This document shows positions 34,035 to 43,517 of a stretch of DNA of 64,000 nucleotides, in pieces. Under the pieces are notes generated by a model, which saw only the letters and a program-made list of their open reading frames with translations, did no database searches and was not told the origin of the DNA. Within the stretch, counting starts at the first letter, position 1; every line of letters starts with the position of its first letter. The DNA comes from Catellatospora sichuanensis (GTDB lineage: Bacteria > Actinomycetota > Actinomycetes > Mycobacteriales > Micromonosporaceae): assembly GCF_007483665.1 (NCBI RefSeq), contig NZ_VIQO01000047.1:1-64000 (forward strand), read 5' to 3'. The translations under genes and the position numbers were made by a program.

Positions 34035-35474
34035 TCAGGCCTGGGGGTGCTGGCTGGCGCGTTTGGCCGCTGCGCCGATCAGATCGGCGTAGCGGCGATA
34101 CTGCTGCTCGATGTGCGCAGTCTCCCGCACGAGTGTTCCTTCGTGCGGGCGGTAGGTGCGGGTCGGCTGGTCGCGGAATGACAGCCAGTCGAATCCGGTG
34201 CTCACCCAGACGTCGTCGAAGATGAGGATGTTCGGATAGGGGTCCGGGACGTGCGCCACGGTGAGGCGGTCGTAGCGGCGAGCGAGTATCTGCAGCTTAT
34301 GCAGCGCCGCTCTGTCGTTATGGGTGGTGTCGTGGCCGAGGCCGTAGCCGATGTGGGCTGTCATGTCCGCCCGCCGGAGCATGACCTCGAGTTTGGCGAT
34401 GAAGCCGTCGGTGACGACCGCGTCGCGTACCCATGGTGCGGCCAGAAGCAAGCGGCGGCGTGCGGTGTCCAGGGCCGTGGTTAGCAGCTCCCGGTGTTCG
34501 AACAGCGGCACGCTTCGCACCGTCAGTGCGTCGAGTTCTGCGCGAGCGGTGTCACTGTCCTTGCGGTGCGGGCCAGTGACGGCTCGCGGGGACCGTGACT
34601 CCTCGGATGGCGTGCTGTCGGCGCGGCGTTGCAGGTCACGGACGACGTCGTACGATGCACGTTGTCTGCTGAGCGGGTCGGGTAGTTCGGGTTCGCGTAC
34701 TGCTGGCGCTAGCTGGATCTTGGTCCGGCTGAGTCCGCCGGCGTGGTGTAGGGCGTTGTCGTGGGCTTCGCTGAGGGTGTCGTCGACGATGACGTTGAAG
34801 CGGTGGTCGTCGGCTGTTTCCGAGACGTAGACCAGCAGTACGGCTGGCAGGAACAGGCGTGGTTGGCGGGTGACCGCTTCGACGCTGAGCACCTCGATTG
34901 TCGGTCGGCTTTCGTCGGAATTGCCGCGGTCGAGTAGCTGGTTGAGCATTCGAGGTGTGACGTCCGAGGTGGCGACCTCGTTGGTGCGCGACGACGGCAG
35001 CAGCACCATGCTTCGAGCTTCGGTGTCGGCACGAGTGATCAGGTCGGGCCTGCTGTGCGGGACTGGTTTCCAGAGCATGCGGTCGAAGGCCCGCTGGTGT
35101 TCGGTGCGCTGCGGTGTGGTGGTGGACATCTCCGTGACGGCTAGCTTGCCCCGGTGGGTCAGTAGGACCTTGTGGGCGCCGAGCGTGTCGGGACGGTACT
35201 CGATGGTTTCGGCCGACAGTTGGACCGCGACGGCGTCGGATACGGTCGGTGCGTCGATTCCAAGGACGGCTGCCATGTTGTCGACCTTGTGGATGCCGTG
35301 GTCGGCCAGTCGCAGTACGAACTCGTCGACCAAAGGCAGGTCCTTGCGTTCCTGGGCCAGTACGTCGAGGGTCAGCAGTGAGACGGGTACGGCTACCTCG
35401 CCGGCGTAGGCCAGGTGGTATCCGGGATGCTGGTCGCTGTAGCGGCGTGCGGCGATGACGGTGGGGTCAGCCAT
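34035..35474 (-). CDS. Degenerate phospholipase-D-fold protein, partner of the kinase-helicase
   Basis: A 479-residue protein. Residues about 1-110 look like winged-helix DNA-binding segments (L-T-H-R-G-K-L wing); the middle is variable. The C-terminal 150 residues (about 335-470) form a PLD-like unit: L-L-L-A-A-P-W-V-R-D, then I-L-I-F-D-D-x-W-V-S-T-G-F-D-W-L-S-F-R. In active PLDs the H-x-K-x4-D motif precedes such a segment; here His survives (A-H-V-P-D-P-Y) but the Lys is missing. It may bind rather than cut, or use other residues. The start overlaps the kinase-helicase stop by 8 bases, so the two are one transcript. Confidence 0.7.
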   Translation of the reverse strand: MADPTVIAARRYSDQHPGYHLAYAGEVAVPVSLLTLDVLAQERKDLPLVDEFVLRLADHGIHKVDNMAAVLGIDAPTVSDAVAVQLSAETIEYRPDTLGAHKVLLTHRGKLAVTEMSTTTPQRTEHQRAFDRMLWKPVPHSRPDLITRADTEARSMVLLPSSRTNEVATSDVTPRMLNQLLDRGNSDESRPTIEVLSVEAVTRQPRLFLPAVLLVYVSETADDHRFNVIVDDTLSEAHDNALHHAGGLSRTKIQLAPAVREPELPDPLSRQRASYDVVRDLQRRADSTPSEESRSPRAVTGPHRKDSDTARAELDALTVRSVPLFEHRELLTTALDTARRRLLLAAPWVRDAVVTDGFIAKLEVMLRRADMTAHIGYGLGHDTTHNDRAALHKLQILARRYDRLTVAHVPDPYPNILIFDDVWVSTGFDWLSFRDQPTRTYRPHEGTLVRETAHIEQQYRRYADLIGAAAKRASQHPQA

Positions 35475-38400
35475 TGCTTGCGGCTCCGATCGCGCAGTTA
35501 TCGCTGTTGCGGCGGATGTGGGTCAGCACGGTGTTGAGCGGACCGGGCGCTGACTCGCAGAATGGAGCGTCCCCGACGATGACAAGTCCGTAGCGGGAGC
35601 GCGACAGTGCGACGTTGATGCGCCGCCAGTTGCGGGCGTCGAGGAAGCCGAAGGCGCGTTTGTCGTTGCTGCGGACCACCGAGTAGAAGGTGATGTCGGC
35701 TTCTCGTCCTTGTACCGCGTCGACTGTCTTGACCTCGATGTCCAGGTGGTCGGACGGGGGGCCCGCGACGGCGCGGCGTAGTTGCTCCATCTGCTTGTCG
35801 TATGCGGTCAGCACGAGCACCCGCAGGGGCTTGCCGTCGGGCGTCTTGATGTGTCCCTTGTCCAGCGCGGTGCGTAGCGTCATGATCGCCCGGCGGATCA
35901 CACGGACCTCGCGGTGGTTGACCCAGCTTGTGCCGTCGCTGCGCTCACGTCGGTCGGCGATCGCGCCGGTGTCCATCCACGTGACCGGCTTGTAGAGCAC
36001 GTCCCAGCCGGGCAGCGTCCGCGTCGCCTTGGAGACGAGCCGGCCTTCGTAGAAGCACGCGGAGACGAGGTCACCGATGCCGGGATGCATCCGGTACTGG
36101 TGGGTGAGCCGGTGCCTGGCCGCCGCAGGCGCATGGTCGAGCAGCCGCTGGAACAAGCTGTGTTCGACGTCGGCGCGCTCGAGGTTGTGGCGCTGCATCA
36201 GCTCAGGATGGTCAAGGACTTCCTCCTGCATCGGCGGCAGCTGGTTGGGGTCTCCGACCAGTACCCATCGTTTGGACCGGGCAAGCGGAACGAGGGTCTC
36301 GGTGGCGGTGGCCTTGGATGCCTCGTCGAGGATGCACAGGTCGAACTTGAGGTCCTGGACGGCGGGGTGCGACAGGAAACCCAGGCAGGTGCCGGCAATG
36401 ACCCGTGAGGCGCGCAGGACGACGCCTTCCAGCTCCCTGCCGGATTCGATCCGCTGGAACCATTCGGCTTGCAGTGTGAGCAGCCCGACGAGTTTGCGCA
36501 GGTGCTCGTCGGTGCCCACGACGGCGTCGAAGGCGCCTCGGGCGACGTCTAGGGTCGGCTCCGTGGGCAGTTCGAGGTCGCCGTTGAGCGCCGTGTTGGC
36601 CTGGCCGCGCAGTTGCTCGATGCGTTCGGTGAGCGCCTGGACCCGGTCGTTGAGCACGGCCGTCTCCGAGGCGTTTTCTTCTTCGCCGAAGTCGGGCAGC
36701 TTGCCGGTCGAGCCGGTCGGCGAGTCGGCAAGGCTGTTCAGCCGCGCCTTGGCGGCGTCGAGGTCGCGTATAGCCTCGATCAGCTCCAGGATCAAGGCCG
36801 CGCCCTGTACATGTCCGTGGTCGACGCCTGTTTCCTGGGCTCGTTTGCGCAGCTCGGCGGCTGCCCGCTGCCGAACCTGACGGATCGTGGCCGGCATCTT
36901 CTGGTCGAGTAGATGCTGGCGAGCTTCGGCGGCGATGCGTGGGTCGTCTTCTTTGCCGAGGCGGACGAGGTTCTGCACACCGGCTTCGGCGAGACGGACC
37001 AGCGCGTTGTCGACCGCGACGTGGGTCTGGCTGACCAGCAGGATCCGGGCGTCGGGCTTGCGCGCCAGTTCCTGCTGTACGAGTTCAGCGATGAAGCTGG
37101 TTTTGCCGGTACCGGGTGGGCCTTCCAGGAGGAAGAAGTCGGGACTGGCGACCGCGGCGGTCACAGCCGCTTTCTTGTCATCGTCGAGCGCCGCGCTGAA
37201 CCAGGAGGCTACGTCGCGGGCGTAGGGGGCGGCGATCCGGCTGGGGTCGAGCAGAAGTTGGCGAAGTTGGGGACGGACCGAGATCCCGGCCCGAACGCTG
37301 ACGACGGCATCACGCTGACGCCGCAGCGACGAGGCGGTCGGCCCGATGTGCAGGGCGAGGTCACCGACAGGCGGTAAGGATTTGACCTTGCGGGGGTATG
37401 CGACCGTGATGGTCGAGTCGTCCTGCGCCACGACGACGCCGGGCCCGCCGACGGGCTTGCCGGTGGGAGTGCGGCACACCCGGTCCTGGCCGACGATGTC
37501 GCCGTCGGTACTACGGCGCAGGTAGAACGTCACCCGCTTGCGGTCGATATCGACGGCCTTGTACTCCAGTGGTGTTTCCCGTTCCCGCTCAAGGTCCTCT
37601 TTCGCCTCAAGCAGGCTGATCCACTTGCCGAACAGTGCGTCCTCGGCCTGGCGGTGCTTCTCGTCGTCCAGGCGCAGGTAATGGTCGTCAACTGCTGCGA
37701 GGATCATGCGCTGGGTGTCCAGCGCCGTGACGTGCGGCTGCTGGCGCGACGTCCACTTGATCTGCTCGCCGACTGCCCAGCCCCGTCGGCGGATGCCTTC
37801 CAGAACCTGGTCTTCTGCGTCGTTGACCCTGGTCACGAAGAACTCGGGCTTGCCGGCAGCGACCGCCAGACGGAGGCGGCGGGTGCTTCCGATCAGCTCC
37901 AGCGTGTCCGCCGACATGTTGCCTGCACGGTCTGTGTAGCGGACCAGGTGGCTTCCGTGGGCCAACTCGCGGCCCAGCTCCTGTTCCACGGCGTCGGCAT
38001 CGCGATCGAGCGGCGGTTTGACCAGGCGCCGGGCTGCATCCTCGTTGACGCGCAGCTGCGCTGGGCGCACGAAATCGGAGAAGCGACGCTGACGGCCGAC
38101 TTGGATCTCGCGCAGCATGCTGCGCAGCACGACGGCATTTTGCGGGCGGGCTTGCGGGTCCCTGTTCGTGCACCTCTCCAGCAACGCCTTGACCTGAGGC
38201 GGCACGTCGACGTCGGCGAGCGCGTTGTCGATGTCGGGGTAGTCGTCGAATGGGCCGGCGGTCAGGCAGCGTAGCGCTGTCGCGGCGAAGCCCCACACGT
38301 CACGGCTGGCGCTGCCCATGCCATACAAGTCCGGCGGTGCGTAGGGGCGCGAGAAGTGGTCGACGACTGTGAGCTCCGACAGCATCTGGCTGCGGATCTT

Positions 38401-38868
38401 GCTGATGCCGAAGTCGGCGAGTTTGGGCGTGCCGTCCTCGGCGATCAGGATGTTGGCCGGTTTCACGTCGCGGTGGACCACGTCGCGCTCGTGGGCGTGC
38501 GCCAGCGCTTCGACCAGCGGAAGTCCCCACTGCTCGGCGAAGTCGTCCCAGCCCAGGTCTCCGTCAGCGGGCAGGACGCTGAGCAGGTTCCGGTCGAACC
38601 AGGGCATGACTAGGTAGAACGCGTCCTCGGCTTCATCTTCGCCGAACGCTATCAACGAGACGATGTTGGGGTGGTCGAGCAGGTAGAGAGCGTCGACTTC
38701 GCGGCGGAAAAAGACCCGCTGGATCTCGTCTGCGTCGGCGCGTGAGATCAGTTTCAGGGCGACGACGGCTCCGTCGCCTTCGGTGTCGATCGCTTTGAGG
38801 ATCTTTGCCTGGCCGCCACTGCGTTCTTTGTCGGTCTTGACGACGTACCGCTCCGCCACCACACGCAA
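35467..38868 (-). CDS. Ser/Thr protein kinase fused to SF1 (UPF1/Dna2-like) helicase
   Basis: A 1133-residue fusion. Residues 1-260 form a Hanks-type kinase with all key residues: A-L-K-L (Lys about 40), H-R-D-V-K-P-A-N (about 135), A-D-F-G-I-S. A linker of about 290 residues leads to a UPF1/Dna2-type superfamily 1 helicase: G-P-P-G-T-G-K-T (about 585), L-D-E-A-S-K-A, V-G-D-P-N-Q-L-P-P, H-Q-Y-R-M-H-P, V-D-A-V-Q-G-R-E-A-D, and R-I-N-V-A-L-S-R. The TTG at 38868 is the likely start: GGAGG lies exactly 7 bases upstream, versus 13 for the next GTG. It runs opposite to the BREX operon and overlaps the PLD-like gene. Confidence 0.88.
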   Translation of the reverse strand: MRVVAERYVVKTDKERSGGQAKILKAIDTEGDGAVVALKLISRADADEIQRVFFRREVDALYLLDHPNIVSLIAFGEDEAEDAFYLVMPWFDRNLLSVLPADGDLGWDDFAEQWGLPLVEALAHAHERDVVHRDVKPANILIAEDGTPKLADFGISKIRSQMLSELTVVDHFSRPYAPPDLYGMGSASRDVWGFAATALRCLTAGPFDDYPDIDNALADVDVPPQVKALLERCTNRDPQARPQNAVVLRSMLREIQVGRQRRFSDFVRPAQLRVNEDAARRLVKPPLDRDADAVEQELGRELAHGSHLVRYTDRAGNMSADTLELIGSTRRLRLAVAAGKPEFFVTRVNDAEDQVLEGIRRRGWAVGEQIKWTSRQQPHVTALDTQRMILAAVDDHYLRLDDEKHRQAEDALFGKWISLLEAKEDLERERETPLEYKAVDIDRKRVTFYLRRSTDGDIVGQDRVCRTPTGKPVGGPGVVVAQDDSTITVAYPRKVKSLPPVGDLALHIGPTASSLRRQRDAVVSVRAGISVRPQLRQLLLDPSRIAAPYARDVASWFSAALDDDKKAAVTAAVASPDFFLLEGPPGTGKTSFIAELVQQELARKPDARILLVSQTHVAVDNALVRLAEAGVQNLVRLGKEDDPRIAAEARQHLLDQKMPATIRQVRQRAAAELRKRAQETGVDHGHVQGAALILELIEAIRDLDAAKARLNSLADSPTGSTGKLPDFGEEENASETAVLNDRVQALTERIEQLRGQANTALNGDLELPTEPTLDVARGAFDAVVGTDEHLRKLVGLLTLQAEWFQRIESGRELEGVVLRASRVIAGTCLGFLSHPAVQDLKFDLCILDEASKATATETLVPLARSKRWVLVGDPNQLPPMQEEVLDHPELMQRHNLERADVEHSLFQRLLDHAPAAARHRLTHQYRMHPGIGDLVSACFYEGRLVSKATRTLPGWDVLYKPVTWMDTGAIADRRERSDGTSWVNHREVRVIRRAIMTLRTALDKGHIKTPDGKPLRVLVLTAYDKQMEQLRRAVAGPPSDHLDIEVKTVDAVQGREADITFYSVVRSNDKRAFGFLDARNWRRINVALSRSRYGLVIVGDAPFCESAPGPLNTVLTHIRRNSDNCAIGAASNG

Positions 38869-39362
38869 CGCTAGGCCTCCTCGCTGTAGTCGGCGCAGCG
38901 TAGCCTAACGGACCGGGCCCGCGCGGGCCGTGCGGCGTCGAACGGCTGTGCCATTTCAACGGGTCTCACCGGCGGACGCGGATGTCAGCCTGGTCGTGCA
39001 GCCACGGCAAGCGGCCGAGGCCACTAATTTCGGATCGTTGGAGCAGCTTGCGCCGATCTGACGATAAGCGGCCACTTCCGGCAACCACCCTCGCGCTTCC
39101 GAGGTGTGCGACTCCGACCGATACAGCGCTACGTTCAGCAGCAACCTGACAGTTTGTCAGCCAGACAGGCGAGCGGTGTCGCCACACGTGGGCGCCAAGC
39201 TGGCCATGCCGCAGGCTAATGGGCTACTTGATCTCGTCGACTGGGCCAACGCAAGTAGCCATGTCGGGGTCAAACAGCGCAGCGTGCACCGCCGTAGTAT
39301 CTGAACATTCATCCGCGAGCGGGTGACAACGCCTCGTCATCGTTGACCTTGGGAGGGTTGCA
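38869..39362. other. Divergent intergenic region of the defence island
   Basis: About 490 bases between the kinase-helicase and pglW starts; it must hold both promoters. A GC palindrome (GGCCCGCGCGGGCC at about 38918) is the only strong symmetrical element. No gene is seen. Confidence 0.5.
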
Positions 39363-42300
39363 GTGCGCGTGGACTCGCCGCGCTGGGAGCAGTTGAATCC
39401 CAGCTCCTTCGCGCACGAGCAGGATGGGCTACACGAGCTGGCCTCGTATCTGCCTGACGCCGACCCGTACCATGTGTGGGCAAATGTCGAGTTCGTCGGC
39501 ACCGACGGCTCGATCAACGAGGTAGATGCTCTCGTCTTGACGCCCAGCGGATTGTTCGTTGTCGAGCTCAAGCACTGGCAGGGCGAGATATGGGGTGACG
39601 GGATCCAGTGGGTGCGCCGGATGCCCAATGGACGTCAGACTCCTGAGGACAACCCCTACATACTTGCCAACCGCAAGGCGAAGCGTCTGGCTGGCTTGAT
39701 CAGGTTTTATGCACGCAAGCAGGGCAAGGAAGCGCTTACGCCCTATGTCGGAGCGGCGGTGTTCTTGCACGCCCGCGACCTGCGTACTCGCTTCGACGAG
39801 GTCGGCCGACAGGGCGTGTACGGCCTGCATGCCAACAGCGCCGGGCTGGATAGTTTGCAGCAGTTCGTGCTGGCTCGCCCGGTGCAGCAGCAGCGTCTGG
39901 TCGACGCCCAACGTGGCCGGCAGATCATCGAGCTCGTCAAGGGTGCCAAGATCCGACCGTCGGTCGCTGACCGCCGCATCGGACAGTTGATCTTGCATCC
40001 GCGGCCATTCGCGGAGGGCGTCGGTTGGCAGGACTTCCTCGCGGGACATTCGATGAACACGAGTGTGGTTCGTCGGGTGCGGTTCTACCTCACCAGCCGG
40101 GCCGCCGAGGAGGATGTGCCGATCATCCGCCGGGCCGCCGATCGCGAGTTCCGGCTGCTGCAAGGCATCAACCACCCCGGCATCGCCCATCCGGTGGACC
40201 TGGTCGACCACTCGTTCGGTCCGGCTGTGGTGTTCGACCACACGGCGGACTCCGTGCGGCTGGATCAGTGGCTGGTTCAGCGTGAGCGGAAGCTGACGCT
40301 GGCTCAGAAACTCGACCTTGTCCAGGACCTCGCCGAGATCGTCGAGTACGCGCACTCCCGGCGGCTGTCGCATCGCGCCCTGCACCCGCGCGCTGTCGTG
40401 GTGGCCAACGCGGACAAGCCACGTCCCCACCTGTCGGTCATTGACTGGCAGACCGGCGGCAGCATCGCCGGGGCGACTCAGGTGACCCGGTTGAGCTCCA
40501 CCGCAGACGGCGCCGGGTTGGAATTGTTCTTCGACGACGAGGTTCGCCGCTACCAGGCACCGGAGAGCACCGTGAGCGCGCAGGCGTCGGGTGTGCTGCT
40601 TGACGTGTTCGGGTTGGGCGCCACGGCGTACCGCATCTTCGCCGGCAACGCTCCCGCGGAGACGGCCGAGGAATTGCTGTCCGCGGTGCGCAACAGGGGC
40701 CTAAACCTGGCTGCGGTGGTGGACGGGATGCCCGACTCGCTGGTCACCCTCATCTACGACGCCACCCACGGCGATCCGGGACAGCGGTTGCGCAGCATCA
40801 GCGAGTTCCGCCGCAAGCTGGAGGAAGTCTGGGAGGAGATCACCGCTCCGGAGCCGGAAGCCGTCACCGATCCGCTGTCCGCGGCCAAGCATGACGTGCT
40901 CGACGGTGGTTTGACTGTGCTGCGCCGCCTGGGGTCGGGAGCGACCGCGACCGCGCTGCTTGTCTGGCGGGGCGACGGCGACAAGCGCCAGGAACTGGTA
41001 CTCAAGGTCGCCCGCGACGAACAGCACGCCGACCGGCTGGCCGCCGAGGCCGAGAGCCTGAGCAAGCTGAAATACGCCCACATCGCCTCACTGGTCGAAG
41101 GGCCGGTCACGGTCGGTGGGCGCACCGCGCTGCTGCTGGAGAGCGCCGGCCCCCGCACTCTGGCCGAGGAACTTCAGAGCGGGCGCTTGGCCCTGGAGAT
41201 GCTGGAGCGCTACGGCCGCGACCTGCTCGACATCCTTACCTACCTCGACAGCCAGGGTGTGTGGCACCGCGACCTGAAGCCAGCGAACCTGGCCGCTCGG
41301 CCCCGCACCAAGGACAAGCAGCTGCACCTGTGTGCGTTCGACTTCTCCCTGGCCTCTGCCTCGGCCGACCAGCTCACAGCGGGCACTCCCCCGTACCTCG
41401 ACCCGTTCCTCGGCGGCAAGCGGCCGCGCTACGACGCCGCGGCCGAGCGGTTCGCCGCCGCGGTGACCCTGTACGAGATGGCCACCGGGCAGCTGCCCCG
41501 GTGGGGAGACAACGCGAACCCGGCCGCCATTGATGACGAGGTGGCGCTTGAGCCGACCGCGTTCGACCCGGCGATCGCCGACCGGTTGATCACCTTCTTC
41601 GCTAAGGCTCTTGCCCGCGACGCCGCCCAGCGGTTCGACACCGTCGAAGAAATGGCCGACGCCTGGCGGGCGATCTTCCGTAACATTCCGAAGCTGCCCG
41701 CCATCCCGGTCACCGGCCCGACCTCGATCACCCGTGACACGCCGCTGGACGCGACTGACCTCACCGTTCGGGCTCGGTCGGCGCTGGAGCGCCTGGGCGT
41801 ACACACCGTCGGTGACCTGCTCGACTACAAGCCTGCAGATCTGACCCGTGCACAGGGTGTACCCGACGCCACGCGCAAGGAGATCCGCGCGGTGACGCGT
41901 ACCCTCCAGGCGCAGTTCGGAGCCATCCCCGCCGCCCCGCTGGTCGCCGCGGACAAGCCGATTGCGCAGGGCGTCGAGGCGGTCTGCGCGAACCTTCTCG
42001 CCGAAACCAGCGACAAAGACCGCGGCCCTATGAAGGTTCTGCTCGGTCAGGCCGCAACGGCGGACGGCATGTACCTACGCTGGCCGGCCCAGTCCGAGGC
42101 CGCCCGCGGGACCGGTCAGACCCAACCGCAGATCTCGGTGCTGCTGCGCAAGCACGCCAGGATGTGGCTCGACAACGCAGCGCTCTGCCAGGTCCGCGAC
42201 GAGATCGTGGCCCTGCTGAAGACTCGTGGCGCGGTGATGAGCAGCGACGAGCTTGCCGAGGCGCTGATTGCTGCCCGCGGCTCGTTCACCACGGGGCCGG

Positions 42301-43517
42301 GACGCCTGCCGCAGGCCATAGGCCTGGTCCGTGCAGCTGTCGAGGTCGAGCTCGCCCGCGGCGGCGACGCGCGCGTGGCCATCCACCGCTTCCGCAAGGG
42401 CTCCGACACGGTACTCGTCGGGCTGGAGCCCGACGATCCGGCGTCCCTGATCACCGCCGCGAACTTGCTCGACCACGCCGTCGAGCTCGGCCAGCGCGCC
42501 GGCAAGGTCGCGGCGGAGGACCCACTGCTGCCACGGCAGCGCGCGATCGAAGAGCTGCGCGCTGTCGCGGTACCCGACGGCATGCCTGCCCTGGCTGATC
42601 AGCGGCTGCTACAACTCGCTGCGGCGGCCAGCAACGGGATGGCCGCCGTCAGTGCACAGGGCCTTATCTACCCGGTCGGTATGCCCGCCGAGCGAGCGCT
42701 GCGCCTGTCCGCGAGCGCGCTCACCGGTCAGCGCCTGACGGAGGACGCGCTGCGCGAGCGCATTCAGGCGCGCTTCCCGCAGGCGCAGCCGCTGCCGAGC
42801 CGCCCCGCGCTCGAGCGTCTAGTGCAGGATTGCGGCGTTCCGCTGCTGTGGGACGGCGTGTCGCAGAGTTTCGTGCCGCCAACCTGGCAGAGCCAACCCA
42901 CGTCAACCCGTGTTGTCACAAACTACGCGCCGCTGCCCACGGCAAACGACGCGGCGGAGGCGGACCGACGGTTGGAGGCGACGATCGAACGCCGCGGGTA
43001 CCTCGCAGTCATGACCGCCCTGCGCAACCTCGCCAAGGCGCGCGTCAAGCTGATGAACAGGCATGGGCTGGTGGAGCTTGACGTTACCGCGGTGATGCTG
43101 GAGAAGTTGCAGGCGCTCGGCTTCCCGTGGGAGGCCATAGTCGCGGCCGACAGCGGCAAAGCCGCCGACGCCGACTTCCGCGGTCTCACAGAACTGTTCC
43201 AGCACCATGTCGTGCCTGCGATCTCCGATGCGCTGGAGCTTGACCGTCCGCTACTCATCACCGAACCGGCGCCGCTGGCCAGGTACGGCCAGATGCACGT
43301 GCTGCAGCAACTTACGGATCCGACCCGGAGTCGACCTGCAGCCAGGCTGCTGCTCCTGCCCGCCCGGCGTCCCGAGCCCGTCATGCTTGACCAGGCACAG
43401 GTCCCATTGACCTCGCCAGCCTCTCAGTCCCTGTGGCTGCCCGACACCTGGCTCGACGCCAACCACGCCGCACCGAAGGCCCGGCTCGCTGGCACCCTCA
43501 AAGGAGCGCTCCGCTGA
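39363..43517 (+). CDS. pglW: BREX-2 protein kinase PglW
   Basis: A 1384-residue protein. The N-terminal NERD nuclease-related domain (about residues 30-150) shows I-N-E-V-D-A-L-V-L and V-V-E-L-K-H-W. A first kinase-like domain (about 235-480) lacks the catalytic Asp (S-H-R-A-L-H-P-R-A) and DFG, so it is a pseudokinase. The second (about 515-780) is intact: L-G-S-G-A-T-A, H-R-D-L-K-P-A-N (about 635) and F-D-F-S. A helix-hairpin-helix-like segment follows near 800-845. PglW is the kinase of the phage growth limitation system. GTG 39363 has GGGAGGG 6 bases upstream. It shares one base with the pglX start. Confidence 0.9.
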   Translation: MRVDSPRWEQLNPSSFAHEQDGLHELASYLPDADPYHVWANVEFVGTDGSINEVDALVLTPSGLFVVELKHWQGEIWGDGIQWVRRMPNGRQTPEDNPYILANRKAKRLAGLIRFYARKQGKEALTPYVGAAVFLHARDLRTRFDEVGRQGVYGLHANSAGLDSLQQFVLARPVQQQRLVDAQRGRQIIELVKGAKIRPSVADRRIGQLILHPRPFAEGVGWQDFLAGHSMNTSVVRRVRFYLTSRAAEEDVPIIRRAADREFRLLQGINHPGIAHPVDLVDHSFGPAVVFDHTADSVRLDQWLVQRERKLTLAQKLDLVQDLAEIVEYAHSRRLSHRALHPRAVVVANADKPRPHLSVIDWQTGGSIAGATQVTRLSSTADGAGLELFFDDEVRRYQAPESTVSAQASGVLLDVFGLGATAYRIFAGNAPAETAEELLSAVRNRGLNLAAVVDGMPDSLVTLIYDATHGDPGQRLRSISEFRRKLEEVWEEITAPEPEAVTDPLSAAKHDVLDGGLTVLRRLGSGATATALLVWRGDGDKRQELVLKVARDEQHADRLAAEAESLSKLKYAHIASLVEGPVTVGGRTALLLESAGPRTLAEELQSGRLALEMLERYGRDLLDILTYLDSQGVWHRDLKPANLAARPRTKDKQLHLCAFDFSLASASADQLTAGTPPYLDPFLGGKRPRYDAAAERFAAAVTLYEMATGQLPRWGDNANPAAIDDEVALEPTAFDPAIADRLITFFAKALARDAAQRFDTVEEMADAWRAIFRNIPKLPAIPVTGPTSITRDTPLDATDLTVRARSALERLGVHTVGDLLDYKPADLTRAQGVPDATRKEIRAVTRTLQAQFGAIPAAPLVAADKPIAQGVEAVCANLLAETSDKDRGPMKVLLGQAATADGMYLRWPAQSEAARGTGQTQPQISVLLRKHARMWLDNAALCQVRDEIVALLKTRGAVMSSDELAEALIAARGSFTTGPGRLPQAIGLVRAAVEVELARGGDARVAIHRFRKGSDTVLVGLEPDDPASLITAANLLDHAVELGQRAGKVAAEDPLLPRQRAIEELRAVAVPDGMPALADQRLLQLAAAASNGMAAVSAQGLIYPVGMPAERALRLSASALTGQRLTEDALRERIQARFPQAQPLPSRPALERLVQDCGVPLLWDGVSQSFVPPTWQSQPTSTRVVTNYAPLPTANDAAEADRRLEATIERRGYLAVMTALRNLAKARVKLMNRHGLVELDVTAVMLEKLQALGFPWEAIVAADSGKAADADFRGLTELFQHHVVPAISDALELDRPLLITEPAPLARYGQMHVLQQLTDPTRSRPAARLLLLPARRPEPVMLDQAQVPLTSPASQSLWLPDTWLDANHAAPKARLAGTLKGALR

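Noticed and set aside
34035-38868. DISARM or a known BREX accessory gene pair
   Set aside because: No DUF1998 (DrmB) gene or DISARM methylase; the helicase is UPF1/Dna2-like with a kinase, unlike DrmA; neither gene is in the standard type 2 BREX set.
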